Source of the DNA: Nissolia schottii
Taxonomy: Eukaryota; Streptophyta; Magnoliopsida; Fabales; Fabaceae
Direction of reading: 5' to 3'
Assembly: GCA_003254905.1 (NCBI GenBank)
Contig: QANU01005500.1
Coordinates: forward strand, 80,554 to 144,553
DNA: 64,000 nucleotides
Shown: positions 35,840-45,668 of the stretch, in pieces
Numbering within the stretch: position 1 is the first letter of the stretch
Layout: each line of letters begins with the position of its first letter
Made by a program: the position numbers and the translations under genes
Notes under the pieces: generated by a model
The model's database searches: none
What the model was told of the DNA's origin: nothing
What the model saw: only the letters and a program-made list of their open reading frames with translations

Positions 35840-36250
35840 GGAGGTACCTACAAAAGACACTCTAACGCCCAAGTAAGCTAAAGAATAATAGCTCTTGTTA
35901 AAGATTATGGTTTAGAACGTACCTTGGCATGAAGGATGTTCATGCTTATATACCTTAGAACCAGCATGGTGGTTTTGACCATTTAGATGACATTTGTCTT
36001 ACAGTCATAACTATCTGGATGATCTTTATGATACCAGTTATGATATCAATAAAGCTCATAAAGGAGTAAGGCACCATAAGTGGTGGTTCGGTGAACATTT
36101 ATGATAGGTATTTGGGCGGTTACGAACTCCAACCGGTAGACCAACTTATTGATATGCCTGAGTTGAGGCCTTGCCAACTTATATATATGCCATGCCTTTG
36201 TTTATGTTGGCCAATAGGTCAGGCCCAAATTTAGTCCTTAACATAAGCCC
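35840..36250 (-). repeat. Possible gypsy LTR, minus strand
   Basis: GTACCTACAAAAGACACTCTAACGCCCAAGT at its left (complement of a typical R/U5 end), a TATA-like box on the minus strand near 35940-35960 (GGTATATAAGC), and CATAAGCCCCCAAGTC at its right. The same words occur in the LTRs at 2940 and 13894 (CACTCTAATGCCCAAGTTAG). Edges are not fixed. Confidence 0.4.
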
Positions 36251-36961
36251 CCAAGTCAGTGTGTAATGTAAGTTATATACCGAGCTTTAATCTGAATATT
36301 CCTTGTATGTGAGAATCTACCCGACTTTACAGACGTTTCCAAAATCATTATGACTTTATGGGAAAAATAAGCTGTGATGCTACAACTTGCCAGACGCGGT
36401 AGGCCTAACTTTCCTTTTATAACCCTAGATCCCTCTAGCGTTTTCACCTTTTTACCCTTCATCTATTCACATTTCGCGGAAAAACATTAGGGAAGTTTCA
36501 AAACTTCTCCACTTCCACTTCATTCCATAATTGCTTCACTTCACAACTTCCTTTTCGTTTCGTTTTCACTTTCTTTGTTGCTCCAAAAACCCAACGAGGT
36601 TGTTTCTTTCAACAAACCTTCAATCACTTCTTTTAGAGTTCATCAACTTCACCTTCGTCCTTCATCAGTAAGTTTATTCCGTAAAACTCTCACTCCCCTT
36701 TTACTTGATTCCATTTATACTCATTCGGCTGGGTTTTTTGTGTTATTTTTTGTTGATGGATATCTGAGTTCTATGTGAATCTTGCTGAAAATCTACATAC
36801 ATTTTCCTTATTTTTGAGGTATGGTATTTTAATTTTGGCGATAAAGTTATGGCAATTTGATATGATTTTGGTGATCGGGTTTCTGAATTCATGTGAGAAA
36901 ATACTAGTAATTGGTCTAATTTGTGAGTACATCTCACATTTTCATATCCAAGGATTTTCAA
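36251..36961. other. LTR/leader-like DNA, no gene
   Basis: A TATA-like TTCCTTTTATAACCC at 36411-36425 is followed by a long pyrimidine-rich stretch with CACTTCCACTTC words, then spacer. It looks like the promoter and leader of a retroelement on the plus strand, but no coding domain follows. Confidence 0.35.
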
Positions 36962-37106
36962 AATGAGAAAAGTTTTTAATTGGTTCATATTTTCACAACT
37001 AAATATATTTTCAAAAGTAAGTTTAAAAACAACCAAGCCGAAAGATAATAACTAGTGAGCGTTATTTACGATTTAAGAGTAAATAACTAGCTAGGGTAAT
37101 ACATTT
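36962..37106 (+). repeat. Terminal 145 bp of an LTR-A copy
   Basis: GAAAAGTTTTTAATTGGT...TTTTCAAAAG and AACTAGTGAGCGTTATTTACGA...AACTAGCTAGGGTAATACA match the last part of the LTR-A copies at 8732 and 13205. The junction with the next block falls where the PBS (TTTGG...) would begin. Confidence 0.65.
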
Positions 37107-37436
37107 GGGATTATGGGTTCTGCAATTTAATTTGTGAATCAGATTCCAAGGAGGCGATTTGACTTGTGTCTTCAAATGTTGATCAATATCATGTGTTCCA
37201 TGGATTACTTGCTAATATTAGAAATTGGTTACAGAAGGACTGGGATTGTAGTATAATTCATGTGTTGTGGGAAGCAAACTCTTGTGTGAATTTCTTGGCC
37301 AAAGAAGGGGTTATGGGGATAAATGAATTAGTTCTGTTGGAAAATCCACCTGTAGGGATGATTCTTCTTCTTAGAACTGGTTTCATGGGGATTGTGCATT
37401 TGAGATTGTAATCTTCACTTTACTTTTAGTTGAATA
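37107..37436 (+). pseudogene. RNase H-like C-terminal fragment of a plant LINE (copy 1)
   Basis: The frame reads WDYGFCNLICESDSKEAI, has a stop, and then reads LVSSNVDQYHVFHGLLANIR and HVLWEANSCVNFLAKEG, the RVT_3/RNase H signature (ESDSKEA ... REGNSCADFLAK) of L1-type plant retrotransposons. The single TGA and the missing reverse transcriptase make it a relic. An AT-rich 3' tail follows to 37436. Confidence 0.7.
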
Positions 37437-37449
37437 AAAAATTATATTA

Positions 37450-38460
37450 CATTCTATTTAACTGGGTAAGTTCACCATGAAGGCAATAGAAAGAAAATCA
37501 ATAACTTACTAAAAAAAATGATAAACCAAAGGTCATAACTAGAGCTCTCTTAGCAAGAATATCAACGCACTTATTATCTTCACGATGAACATGAGCCATT
37601 TGGACATACTAGCCCCTATCACTCCAAATCTCATGCACAGGCTGACAACAAGGATGACGAGAAATATTATCATGAAGCAAGAGCTGCACAACCTCATGAG
37701 AATCTAATTCCACCATAGTCAACTGAAACCTTAATACAAAAGCAACATGAAGGCCCAAGAGAATCCCCAGAGTCCAGCTACTAGGATCGAGTAATCGTCC
37801 AAACGCACATTAAAGTAGACACAAAGCCACCCAACGCATCTCGAAATGATCCCACCACACGCTGTCGAAGAACTAGGAAGGAGAATAGAACCATCACCAT
37901 TCATTTTAACCCAATTCTATGGGGGAGGATGCCAATGCACACAAGACACCAAGGGGGCAAATGCAGTGTCAAATTCGAATCCCTTAGAATCCTTTGGCCT
38001 TGATCATAGTCATGAGCAAAAGAAAAAGACTTTGCATCCAGGCTTGGGGATATGGCATCCGCATCTTCAAAAATCCTAAGATTCCTATGGTACCAAATAT
38101 TGTAACAAGTAGTACCAAAGAGAAGGGACCACAAAACTCCTTTGCAAGTACAAGTGCTAGCATGAAAGTTTTCCCAAATCCAATCTTAAATAGGAAGTTT
38201 GAAAAAATCAAATGCGCTAGAACTAGGCTCAATTCTCTTGCAAATGATCTCTGCTAAAGTACAAACATGAAGTGCGTGGAGCACTGATTCATTCTCCGAA
38301 ACACACAACCCATAAGATGCAGACTTTGCCATATGACAATGTAGACACATCAAATTAGTTAAAAGGGCATCATTTGCAACCAGTCGCAAGAAGCATCTAA
38401 TTGTTTACGAAGCTCCCATACGCTAAATTCATCTGAACAACTTGTCGCCATACAAATTCG
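37450..38460 (-). pseudogene. zf-RVT plus RNase H fragment of a plant LINE, minus strand (copy 1)
   Basis: On the minus strand from 38460: a zinc-binding RT region (LRLVANDALLTNLMCLHCHM, ENESVLHALHVCTLAEIICK), a spacer, then RNase H (KMNGDGS.LLPSSSKACGG, FQLTMVELDSHEVVQLLLHD, AHVHREDNKCVDILAKRAL). Several frameshifts and stops separate the blocks. The two LINE tails face each other at 37436/37450. Confidence 0.7.
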
Positions 38461-39279
38461 ACCATTAGTGAGCAAAGAATAATCAAAGCTACAATAAAAC
38501 TCACTATCTATTGATAGGAGCTAGGCTACAAAATCAAAACCCTGACCAATGTCAGGCGTCTTTACCTACCCAGCAGATCAACAAAATCCTTAGGATGGCA
38601 TTGATGCAGCCTCTGCCAATCTCAATTCCTTGCACCATCCATGCAATCTCCCAAGGATAGAAGTCAAGCCTCAGTACTCACCTCTACCAAGGCAAAATCA
38701 CTCAAACATCTCTTTAACTAGCAAGAGAAAGAATTGGTAATATGTTAAGCGAAATGCATTCTTAATATAGATATACTAAAGAAAAACAAAATCTCTTTCC
38801 ATACATAAAGTTGTGATGTTATTTTTATTTATTATTATTTTTTAAAAAAATTACTTTTTCATAATCTTGATCTTATCTATCAATTTGATCTCTTAACTTT
38901 TTTGTATAGATTTGGTCATTTGCATTTTTGTCCAATGAGAAGCTACTGATGGTGGAACTCTTGTTCTATTTTAATGTTGTGAATCCTTGTTGAACTTGTA
39001 ATTGTCTTTACTACTAGTTGTGTTGTTTGCCTTAATTTGTATTTGGTTGAATACTCTTTTTTCTCTATAAGGTTTTTCTCCAATGAATTTTTTTGGAGAG
39101 TTTTTAGTGAGACTCAACTTGTACACGGCAAACCTTGTTGAGTCTTGGTGGCCAACTATTAGTGATCAATACTCTGGATGTTGTGTTCTTTCTAGGCTTT
39201 TGCCATGTTTGGCTTTGGCTGTTCAATGAAACCAATGAAAAAAGATTTGATTATCTATGTATCAAATTGTTATCAAATC
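38461..39279 (+). repeat. Right part of segment S copy 1, LINE 3'-UTR-like
   Basis: CTCTATAAGGTTTTTC followed by TTTGGAGAGTTTTTAGTGAGACTC resembles the end of plant LINE transcripts. The same text is at 45385-45668. No coding frame is seen. Confidence 0.5.
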
Positions 39280-40906
39280 TGTTGATTAAATTTAGAAAAT
39301 AAAATTAATGATGACAAACACTGTATGAACGTTCTAATATGTGTGCTAGTGTTTCAGGAAAGATAAATCAAATAAGCAATATTATCTTCTTGTCCCTAAT
39401 TAGCATTGATAATATCTCAAGTAAGATAAAGAGAGGAAGGAACTATGGAACAGCATAAAATTCAGACTGCAGCTGAAAACGTGTTGGCAAATATTAAATT
39501 GAGAAAATGATATAAATGCATTGGAAGAATTGGAATGGAAAGCATGCACTGATGTTGGAATAAAAGGGAGAAAAGGGAAATTATAATTGAAATAGGAAAG
39601 AAGAGAGATTTATGGGCTGACTTTGATTTGAAAGAGCAAACAAGCATGTGCTCATAATTTAATTAAAAAGGAAATGTGTTGCAGGAGTCCATAGCATAAT
39701 TTAAGGGAAGGAAGAATATTTTATTATTGAAAGGAAGGAAAGGGATGGATGGAAGACTACTACTTGATATTGACTAGCATTTATGGAAAAGGTGAAAAGA
39801 GAAACAAAAAGCTATGATATAGCCTTAGATGGAGAATAAGACAAAGAAATAAAAAGCAACTCTTCTTTGGCAAAAGAAAGAAGATCCCGTGGAGTATCAA
39901 AGAGAAAAGGCTGAACTTGATAAATACAATAAAAATTATGAAAGCAAGTATAATGGAGCCCTCCTTGCAAAACCGTGAGGATAACAAAGTATTGAAAAGA
40001 AATAATTTTATTTGAAGAAATGAAATCACGTGGAGAAAACAGGAAGCAAAAAATTATGAAAACAAAATATGCTTCCAAATAGCTAAACAAACGTGAAGTA
40101 TTCAAAAGGAGGAAAGCAAAATCTCTTCCCAACGATCACACGAAGGTGATGAATACAAAGATGGAAAACCAACATTTTTGGAGCAATAAGCTCTCCTCAC
40201 CAACGGTCAAAGGAGCAAAACATCAAGATCATTGAAGACAAATAAAGAAAGGGCACAAGTCATGGAAGAAGGAATCATGGCAATAATGAAGAAGATGGTC
40301 TTGAAGCTTCAAGAATCAAGCATAAATAAGTGACCATTGCTCACTTTGAAAGCAAGACACTAGAGCCAAAGAAAAACCATTCGTGATACTCTCTCCCAAG
40401 TGCTTACACCTCTCAATCTCTAATTATTTTTGGTCTGTATCTTCGTTTGAAATTGTTAAGTGTCTTCGTAGCTTGAAAATCTTTTGAAAATCATTTTGGT
40501 GAGCAACAGAAAGCTTGAAAGAAAGAGTTGGTTTCAAGTTTCTGTTTTGGTTTGAAAAATTCCTGAGTGAAAGGAATAATTGTTTTGTCTTTGTACTTGA
40601 AAATTGGTTTGAAAGAAAATTGAGTTTGGCGTTTGAAGAACTGGACGTAGATTCCCGTTAAGGAATCGAACTAGTATAAATCTTTGTGTAAATTTTCTTT
40701 CTCTCTATCTTTTACACATTCTGCTTTTAAAATTATTCAGTTGTTAATTTTCGTGAAAAAAATAAGTTTTTTTGAAAACTTGTCTCCTAGAAAACTAGGA
40801 GATATCTCCTGAAATTTTAGGAGACAAACTTTGAAAAAGGAACAGAATTTTTTAAAAACCTTTTCTTAGATTCAACCCCCCTTCTCTAAGACACATAAAA
40901 CCATCA
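39280..40906 (+). repeat. 5' LTR of a truncated copia element, about 1.63 kb
   Basis: It starts TGTTGATTAAATTTAG exactly where copy 1 of segment S departs from copy 2 (both read ...TTATCAAATC before the break). It ends ...CACATAAAACCATCA, directly followed by a PBS. It is purine-rich on the plus strand. No matching 3' LTR exists in the window. Confidence 0.75.
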
Positions 40907-40920
40907 ATTGGTATCCGAGC
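40907..40920 (+). other. Primer-binding site of the copia element
   Basis: ATTGGTATCCGAGC directly after the LTR; this is the tRNA-Met type TGGTATCAGAGC with one change. Confidence 0.75.
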
Positions 40921-40978
40921 TTAGGTCTCTAGTATATCAAGCTTAACAGCTAAGAGCAAAAGATCCATATCTTAGAGA

Positions 40979-42634
40979 ATGGCTGGACCTGTCCAATTCA
41001 ATCTGGCAGAAGGACAATCTACTATCCGCCCACCTTCCTTCAATGGATCAAACTATCCATATTGGAAGGAAAGGATGAGAATCTTCATACAATCAACCGA
41101 CTACGATATCTGGAAGACCATCACAAGGGGACCCACCATCCCTATGAAGACAACAACAGAAAATGGAAGAGAGAAGCAGATTCCAAAAACTGATGACGAA
41201 TGGAACGCTGAAGAGAAGAGACAAATCGAGACAAATGCCAAAGCTCTAAATCTGATGATGTGCGCAATAAGCTTTGAAGAATACAGGAAGGTATCCAGGT
41301 GTGCGTCAGCAAAGGAAATCTGGGACAAGCTGCAAATCACCCACGAAGGTACGAAACAAATCAAACAAAATAAAATTGATATGCTAACCCGAGAATATGA
41401 GTTATTTGAGATGAAGGAAAATGAAAACATCGATGAGATGTTCGAAAGATTTGCGGTAATCATCAACAACCTGGACATGGCCGGAAAGACATTTCCAGAT
41501 GAAGAACTTGTGAGAAAAATTCTAAGAAGTCTCACCGACAAATGGAACTCCAAGATAGCTGCTATCCAAGAAGGGAGACACATTGAAACTCTCACTTATG
41601 ATGAGTTGAGAGGTAACCTAATAGCCTTCGAGACAACACACTTGAATGGCAACAGGAAGAAGAAGGAGATTGCCTTAAAGACAAAAGTCATAGAGGAAGC
41701 AACATCTGAATCTGAACCTGAAATCGATGATGATGAAGAGTTCAGCCTCTTTACAAAAAGGATGGCAAAACTCTGGAAGAAAAGAGGAGGCAACAGAAAG
41801 GCAAACTTTCATAAGAAGGAAATCAACAAATCAGACTTCAAGAAAGACATTACCTGTCACTACTGCAAACAAAAAGGACACTTCAAAAATGAATGTCCTC
41901 TCCTACAACAAAAAGGTGGAGGAAGAAAGATGAAAGGAAAAGGACTATTATCAACATGGGAAGACCTGGAAAATGACTCCTCAAGTGATGAAGAAGAGGA
42001 GGAGAACATGGCTAACATATGTCTGATGGCATCCATTGATGATGATGAGGTAGACTTTTCAAATTTATCTCATGATGATATGCTTTCTATTATTGATGAC
42101 TTACTAATTAATTCTAAAAACATTTTATCAAAGTACTCCGTTTTAAAAAAGGAAAACTCTATGTTAAAAACTGAAAATGCTGATTTAAAGTTCAAAGTTA
42201 ATCATATGAACTCCTCTTACAATGCTGTAAAATCAGAAAATGAAACATTACATGCTAAAGTAGATAATTTAACAAGTAATCTTTGCAAGTTCACCGACGG
42301 ATCAAACAAACTAAGTCTACTTCTTGGCTCACAAAGATGTGCCATAAATAAAGCTGGATTAGGCTTTGAAGAAAACAGCCAAAATAGATTTTATAAAAAC
42401 ATTGTTAACACTAACTCTACTAAGCTTTTGAATAAACAAAGACCATATTATAAACAATTTGTGAAAGCTGATCAGAAATCTGTTTGCCATAACTGCAATA
42501 AATTAGGACATGCGTCAAATGAATGTTTTATCTCCTGGAGACTCATTGATGGAAAATGTATAAAGATTGTTATTGATATCAATGCTGCTGGCATAACAAG
42601 AAAAACTAATAGTCCAGGATCCAAAAACATTTAG
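40979..42634 (+). CDS. gag: Copia retrotransposon Gag (SIRE/Maximus-like), truncated element
   Basis: The frame has 551 codons and starts 58 bp after the PBS. Residues 1-35 (MAGPVQFNLAEG, PPSFNGSNYPYWKERM) and the region to about 220 form the UBN2/Retrotran_gag domain that builds the capsid (W38-type W..L motifs, EIWDKLQ.THEGT, FPDEELVRKILRSL). A CCHC zinc knuckle (CHYCKQKGHFKNEC) starts at C293 and a second one (CHNCNKLGHASNEC) at C503. An acidic segment and a heptad-rich region (about 370-440) lie between them. The frame is intact until the breakpoint. Its TAG at 42632-42634 straddles the junction with segment S copy 2, so the stop is made by the rearrangement; in an intact element pol would follow. 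Protease, integrase, RT and RNase H are absent, so it cannot move on its own. Confidence 0.85.
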   Translation: MAGPVQFNLAEGQSTIRPPSFNGSNYPYWKERMRIFIQSTDYDIWKTITRGPTIPMKTTTENGREKQIPKTDDEWNAEEKRQIETNAKALNLMMCAISFEEYRKVSRCASAKEIWDKLQITHEGTKQIKQNKIDMLTREYELFEMKENENIDEMFERFAVIINNLDMAGKTFPDEELVRKILRSLTDKWNSKIAAIQEGRHIETLTYDELRGNLIAFETTHLNGNRKKKEIALKTKVIEEATSESEPEIDDDEEFSLFTKRMAKLWKKRGGNRKANFHKKEINKSDFKKDITCHYCKQKGHFKNECPLLQQKGGGRKMKGKGLLSTWEDLENDSSSDEEEEENMANICLMASIDDDEVDFSNLSHDDMLSIIDDLLINSKNILSKYSVLKKENSMLKTENADLKFKVNHMNSSYNAVKSENETLHAKVDNLTSNLCKFTDGSNKLSLLLGSQRCAINKAGLGFEENSQNRFYKNIVNTNSTKLLNKQRPYYKQFVKADQKSVCHNCNKLGHASNECFISWRLIDGKCIKIVIDINAAGITRKTNSPGSKNI

Positions 42635-42962
42635 GATTATGGGTTCCGCAAGGTAATTTGTGAATCAGATTCCAAGGAGGCGATTTGACTTGTGTCTTCA
42701 AATGTGGATCAGTATCATGTGTTCCATGGATTACTCGCTAATATTAGAAATTGGTTACAGAAGGATTGGGATTGTAGTATAATTCATGTGTTGTGGGAAG
42801 CAAACTCTTGTGTGAATTTCTTGGCCAAAGAAGGGGTTATGGGGATAAATGAATTAGTTCTGTTGGAAAATCCACCTGTAGGGATGATTCTTCTTCTTAG
42901 AACTGGTTTCATGGGGATTGTGCATTTGAGATTGTAATCTTCACTTTACTTTTAGTTGAATA
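42633..42962 (+). pseudogene. RNase H-like LINE fragment (copy 2)
   Basis: Same decayed RNase H end as at 37107-37436, including the in-frame TGA before LVSSNVDQYH. A few substitutions distinguish it. The ATG-initiated 81-codon frame at 42692-42937 is identical in sequence to its copy-1 counterpart. Confidence 0.7.
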
Positions 42963-42976
42963 AAAAATTATATTAC

Positions 42977-43990
42977 ATTCTATTTAACTGGGTAAGTTCA
43001 CCATGAAGGCAATAGAAAGAAAATCAATAACTTACTAAAAAAAATGATAAACCAAAGGTCATAACTAGAGCTCTCTTAGCAAGAATATCAACGCACTTAT
43101 TATCTTCACGATGAACATGAGCCATTTGGACATACTAGCCCCTATCACTCCAAATCTCATGCACAGGCTGACAACAAGGATGACGAGAAATATTATCATG
43201 AAGCAAGAGCTGCACAACCTCATGAGAATCTAATTCCACCATAGTCAACTGAAACCTTAAATACAAAAGCAACATGAAGGCCCAAGAGAATCCCCAGAGT
43301 CCAGCTACTAGGATCGAGTAATCGTCCAAACGCACATTAAAGTAGACACAAAGCCACCCAACGCATCTCGAAATGATCCCACCACACGCTTTCGAAGAAC
43401 TAGGAAGGAGAATAGAACCATCACCATTCATTTTAACCCAATTCTATGGGGGAGGATGCCAATGCACACAAGACACCAAGGGGACAAATGCAGTGTCAAA
43501 TTCGAATCCCTTAGAATCCTTTAGCCTTGATCATAGTCATGAGCAATAGAAAAAGACTTTGCACCCGGCTTGGGGATATGGCATCCACATCTTCAAAAAT
43601 CCTAAGATTCCTATGGTACCGAATATTGTAACAAGTAGTACCAAAGAGAAGGGACCACAAAACTCCTTTGCAAGTACAAGCGCTAGCATGAAAGTTTTCC
43701 CAAATCCAATCTTAAATAGGAAGTTTGAAAAAATCACATGCGCTAGAACTAGGCTCAATTCTCTTGCAAATGATCTTTGCTAAAGTACAAACATGAAGTG
43801 CGTGGAGCACTGATTCATTCTCCGAAACACACAACCCATAAGATGCAGACTTTGCCATATGACAATGTAGACACATCAAATTAGTTAAAAGGGCATCATT
43901 TGCAACCAGTCGCAAGAAGCATCTAATTGTTTACGAAGCTCCCATACGCTAAATTCATCTGAACAACTTTTCGCCATACAAATTCAACGA
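42977..43990 (-). pseudogene. zf-RVT plus RNase H LINE fragment, minus strand (copy 2)
   Basis: Same order as copy 1: zf-RVT text near 43915-43712, then RNase H near 43431-43135 (MNGDGSILLPSSSKACGG, ELDSHEVVQLLLHDNI). One extra A relative to copy 1 near 43259 keeps the RNase H frame open here, while copy 1 is shifted. Confidence 0.7.
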
Positions 43991-44522
43991 TTAGTGAGCA
44001 AAGAATAATCAAAGCTACAATAAAACTCACTATCTATTGATAGGAGCGAGGCTACAAAATAAAAACCCTGACCAATGTCAGGCGTCTTTACCTACCCAGC
44101 AGATCAACAAAATCCTTAGGATGGCATTGATGCAGCCTCTGCCAATCTCAATTCCTTGCACCATCCATGCAATCTCCCAAGGATAGAAGTCAAGCCTCAG
44201 TACTCACCTCTACCAAGGCAAAATCACTCAAACATCTCTTTAACTAGCAAGAGAAAGAATTGGTAATATGTTAAGCGAAATGCATTCTTAATATAGATAT
44301 ACTTAAGAAAAACAAAATCTCTTTCCATACATAAAGTTGTGATGTTATTTTTATTTATTATTTTTTTTTAAAATTACTTTTTCAAAATCTTGATCTTATC
44401 TATCAATCTGATCTCTTAACTTTTTTTTTTTTATAGATTTGGTCATTTGCATTTTTGTCTGATGAGAAGCTACTGATGGTGGAACTCTTGTTCTATTTTA
44501 GTGTTGTGAATCCTTGTTGAAC

Positions 44523-45384
44523 TTTGATACAGACCCTTTTGTAATATATGTATTTAGAATAGCATTAAGAATATTAAACACATAAACTTGTCTCTAGCAT
44601 GGACATTGAGGGATTGGCACAGGGTGATGCCAAACAAAACACGCCCTCAGCATGTCTATGGTAGAGCAACAAGGGGAACTATAAGGTGTAATGGATTGGG
44701 GGGCTTTGGGCCCTGCCCTACATCCCAAAGATGTCATGGGATCCACTCCAAGGCCTTTTGGCCAGTAATGGAGTTCTGAGAATCAATTACATATTTTTAA
44801 CATATTTTTAGAACCTTTTTCCACTACCTAAGTGAGAGGGACGTGAGCATGTTGGTGCTGCAGGCTTGGGGAGCAGGTAGCCAAGACCTGCACCTGCAGC
44901 TCCCTGAAGGCAACATGACCTGCAGGAGCACCAAGGGAGCAGGGGAATCCGAGGAGAGAGAAAATGAGGGAAAAAGAAGAGAGAAAAAGAAGATAAAAAG
45001 AGAAGGAGGAGGACCTGAAGGGGGATGGAAAAACAGAACGAAAATAACACAACAAAGAACAAGAGAGAACAAGGGAGGCAAAAAGAACAACAAACATAGA
45101 GGAAAAACAGAGAGAAAAACTAGAGAAATCACCATCCACCATCATCCACAATGCTGATTGATTCTCAGACTCCATACAACAAACCACCCACACTAGGGCT
45201 TGGATTGGGAGGCAGGACTGTTCACCCCTCATCATCCAACCCTCATAGGTCCCATTTTCATGTGTTCTTCATCCTTTCCTCTTCCTTGATCCCAAAATAA
45301 GTTTACCTACCCAAAATCTCATCTCCATTCACAATATTCATTTTATGTTTTAAACTTGTTTGTTCAAAACGATTTAAATCAAAC
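44523..45384. other. 862-bp block present only in copy 2
   Basis: Copy 1 reads TTGTTGAAC|TTGTAATTG straight through, and copy 2 has this block between the halves, flanked by AAC on both sides. It begins TTTGATACAGACC and ends TTTAAATCAAAC. The right half is strongly purine-rich on the plus strand (44930-45120, GAGGGAAAAAGAAGAGAG). Open frames on both strands (for example 45235-44828 minus) are low-complexity by-products of that bias. No terminal repeat of a known class is recognised. Confidence 0.6.
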
Positions 45385-45668
45385 TTGTAATTGCCTTTAC
45401 TACTAGTTGTGTTGTTTGCCTTAATTTGTATTTGGTTTAATACTCTTTTTTCTCTATAAGGTTTTTCCCCAATGAATTTTTTTGGAGGGTTTTTAGTGAG
45501 ACTCAACCTGTACACGGTGAACCTTGTTGAGTCTTGGTGGCCAACTATTAGTGATCAATACTTTGGATGTTGTGTTCTTTCTAGGCTTTTGCCATGTTTG
45601 GCTTTGGCTGTTCAATGAAACCAATGAAAAAAGATTTGATTATCTATGTATCAAATTGTTATCAAATC

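Larger units (their letters stand above)
37107..39279. repeat. Segment S, copy 1: LINE fragments joined tail to tail
   Basis: 2173 bp that recur at 42633-44522 plus 45385-45668, with roughly 30 differences by eye. From left to right it holds a plus-strand RNase H remnant, a minus-strand zf-RVT/RNase H remnant and a LINE 3'-UTR-like end. It is joined on the left to an LTR-A tail and on the right to a copia LTR. Confidence 0.9.
42633..45668. repeat. Segment S, copy 2, with an 862-bp extra block
   Basis: 42633-44522 corresponds to 37107-38995 and 45385-45668 to 38996-39279. To the right, unlike copy 1, the sequence continues past ...CAAATC into AGTTCCTTAACC without a copia insertion, so this is the uninterrupted version of the site. 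Confidence 0.9.

Noticed and set aside
41101-41793. Minus-strand frames (164 and 65 codons) within the copia gag
   Set aside because: Antisense of an intact gag with zinc knuckles.
44808-45235. Minus-strand frames of 84-135 codons and a plus frame of 104 codons
   Set aside because: They arise from a strongly purine-rich strand; the products are low-complexity Ser/Phe/Leu or Lys/Glu strings.
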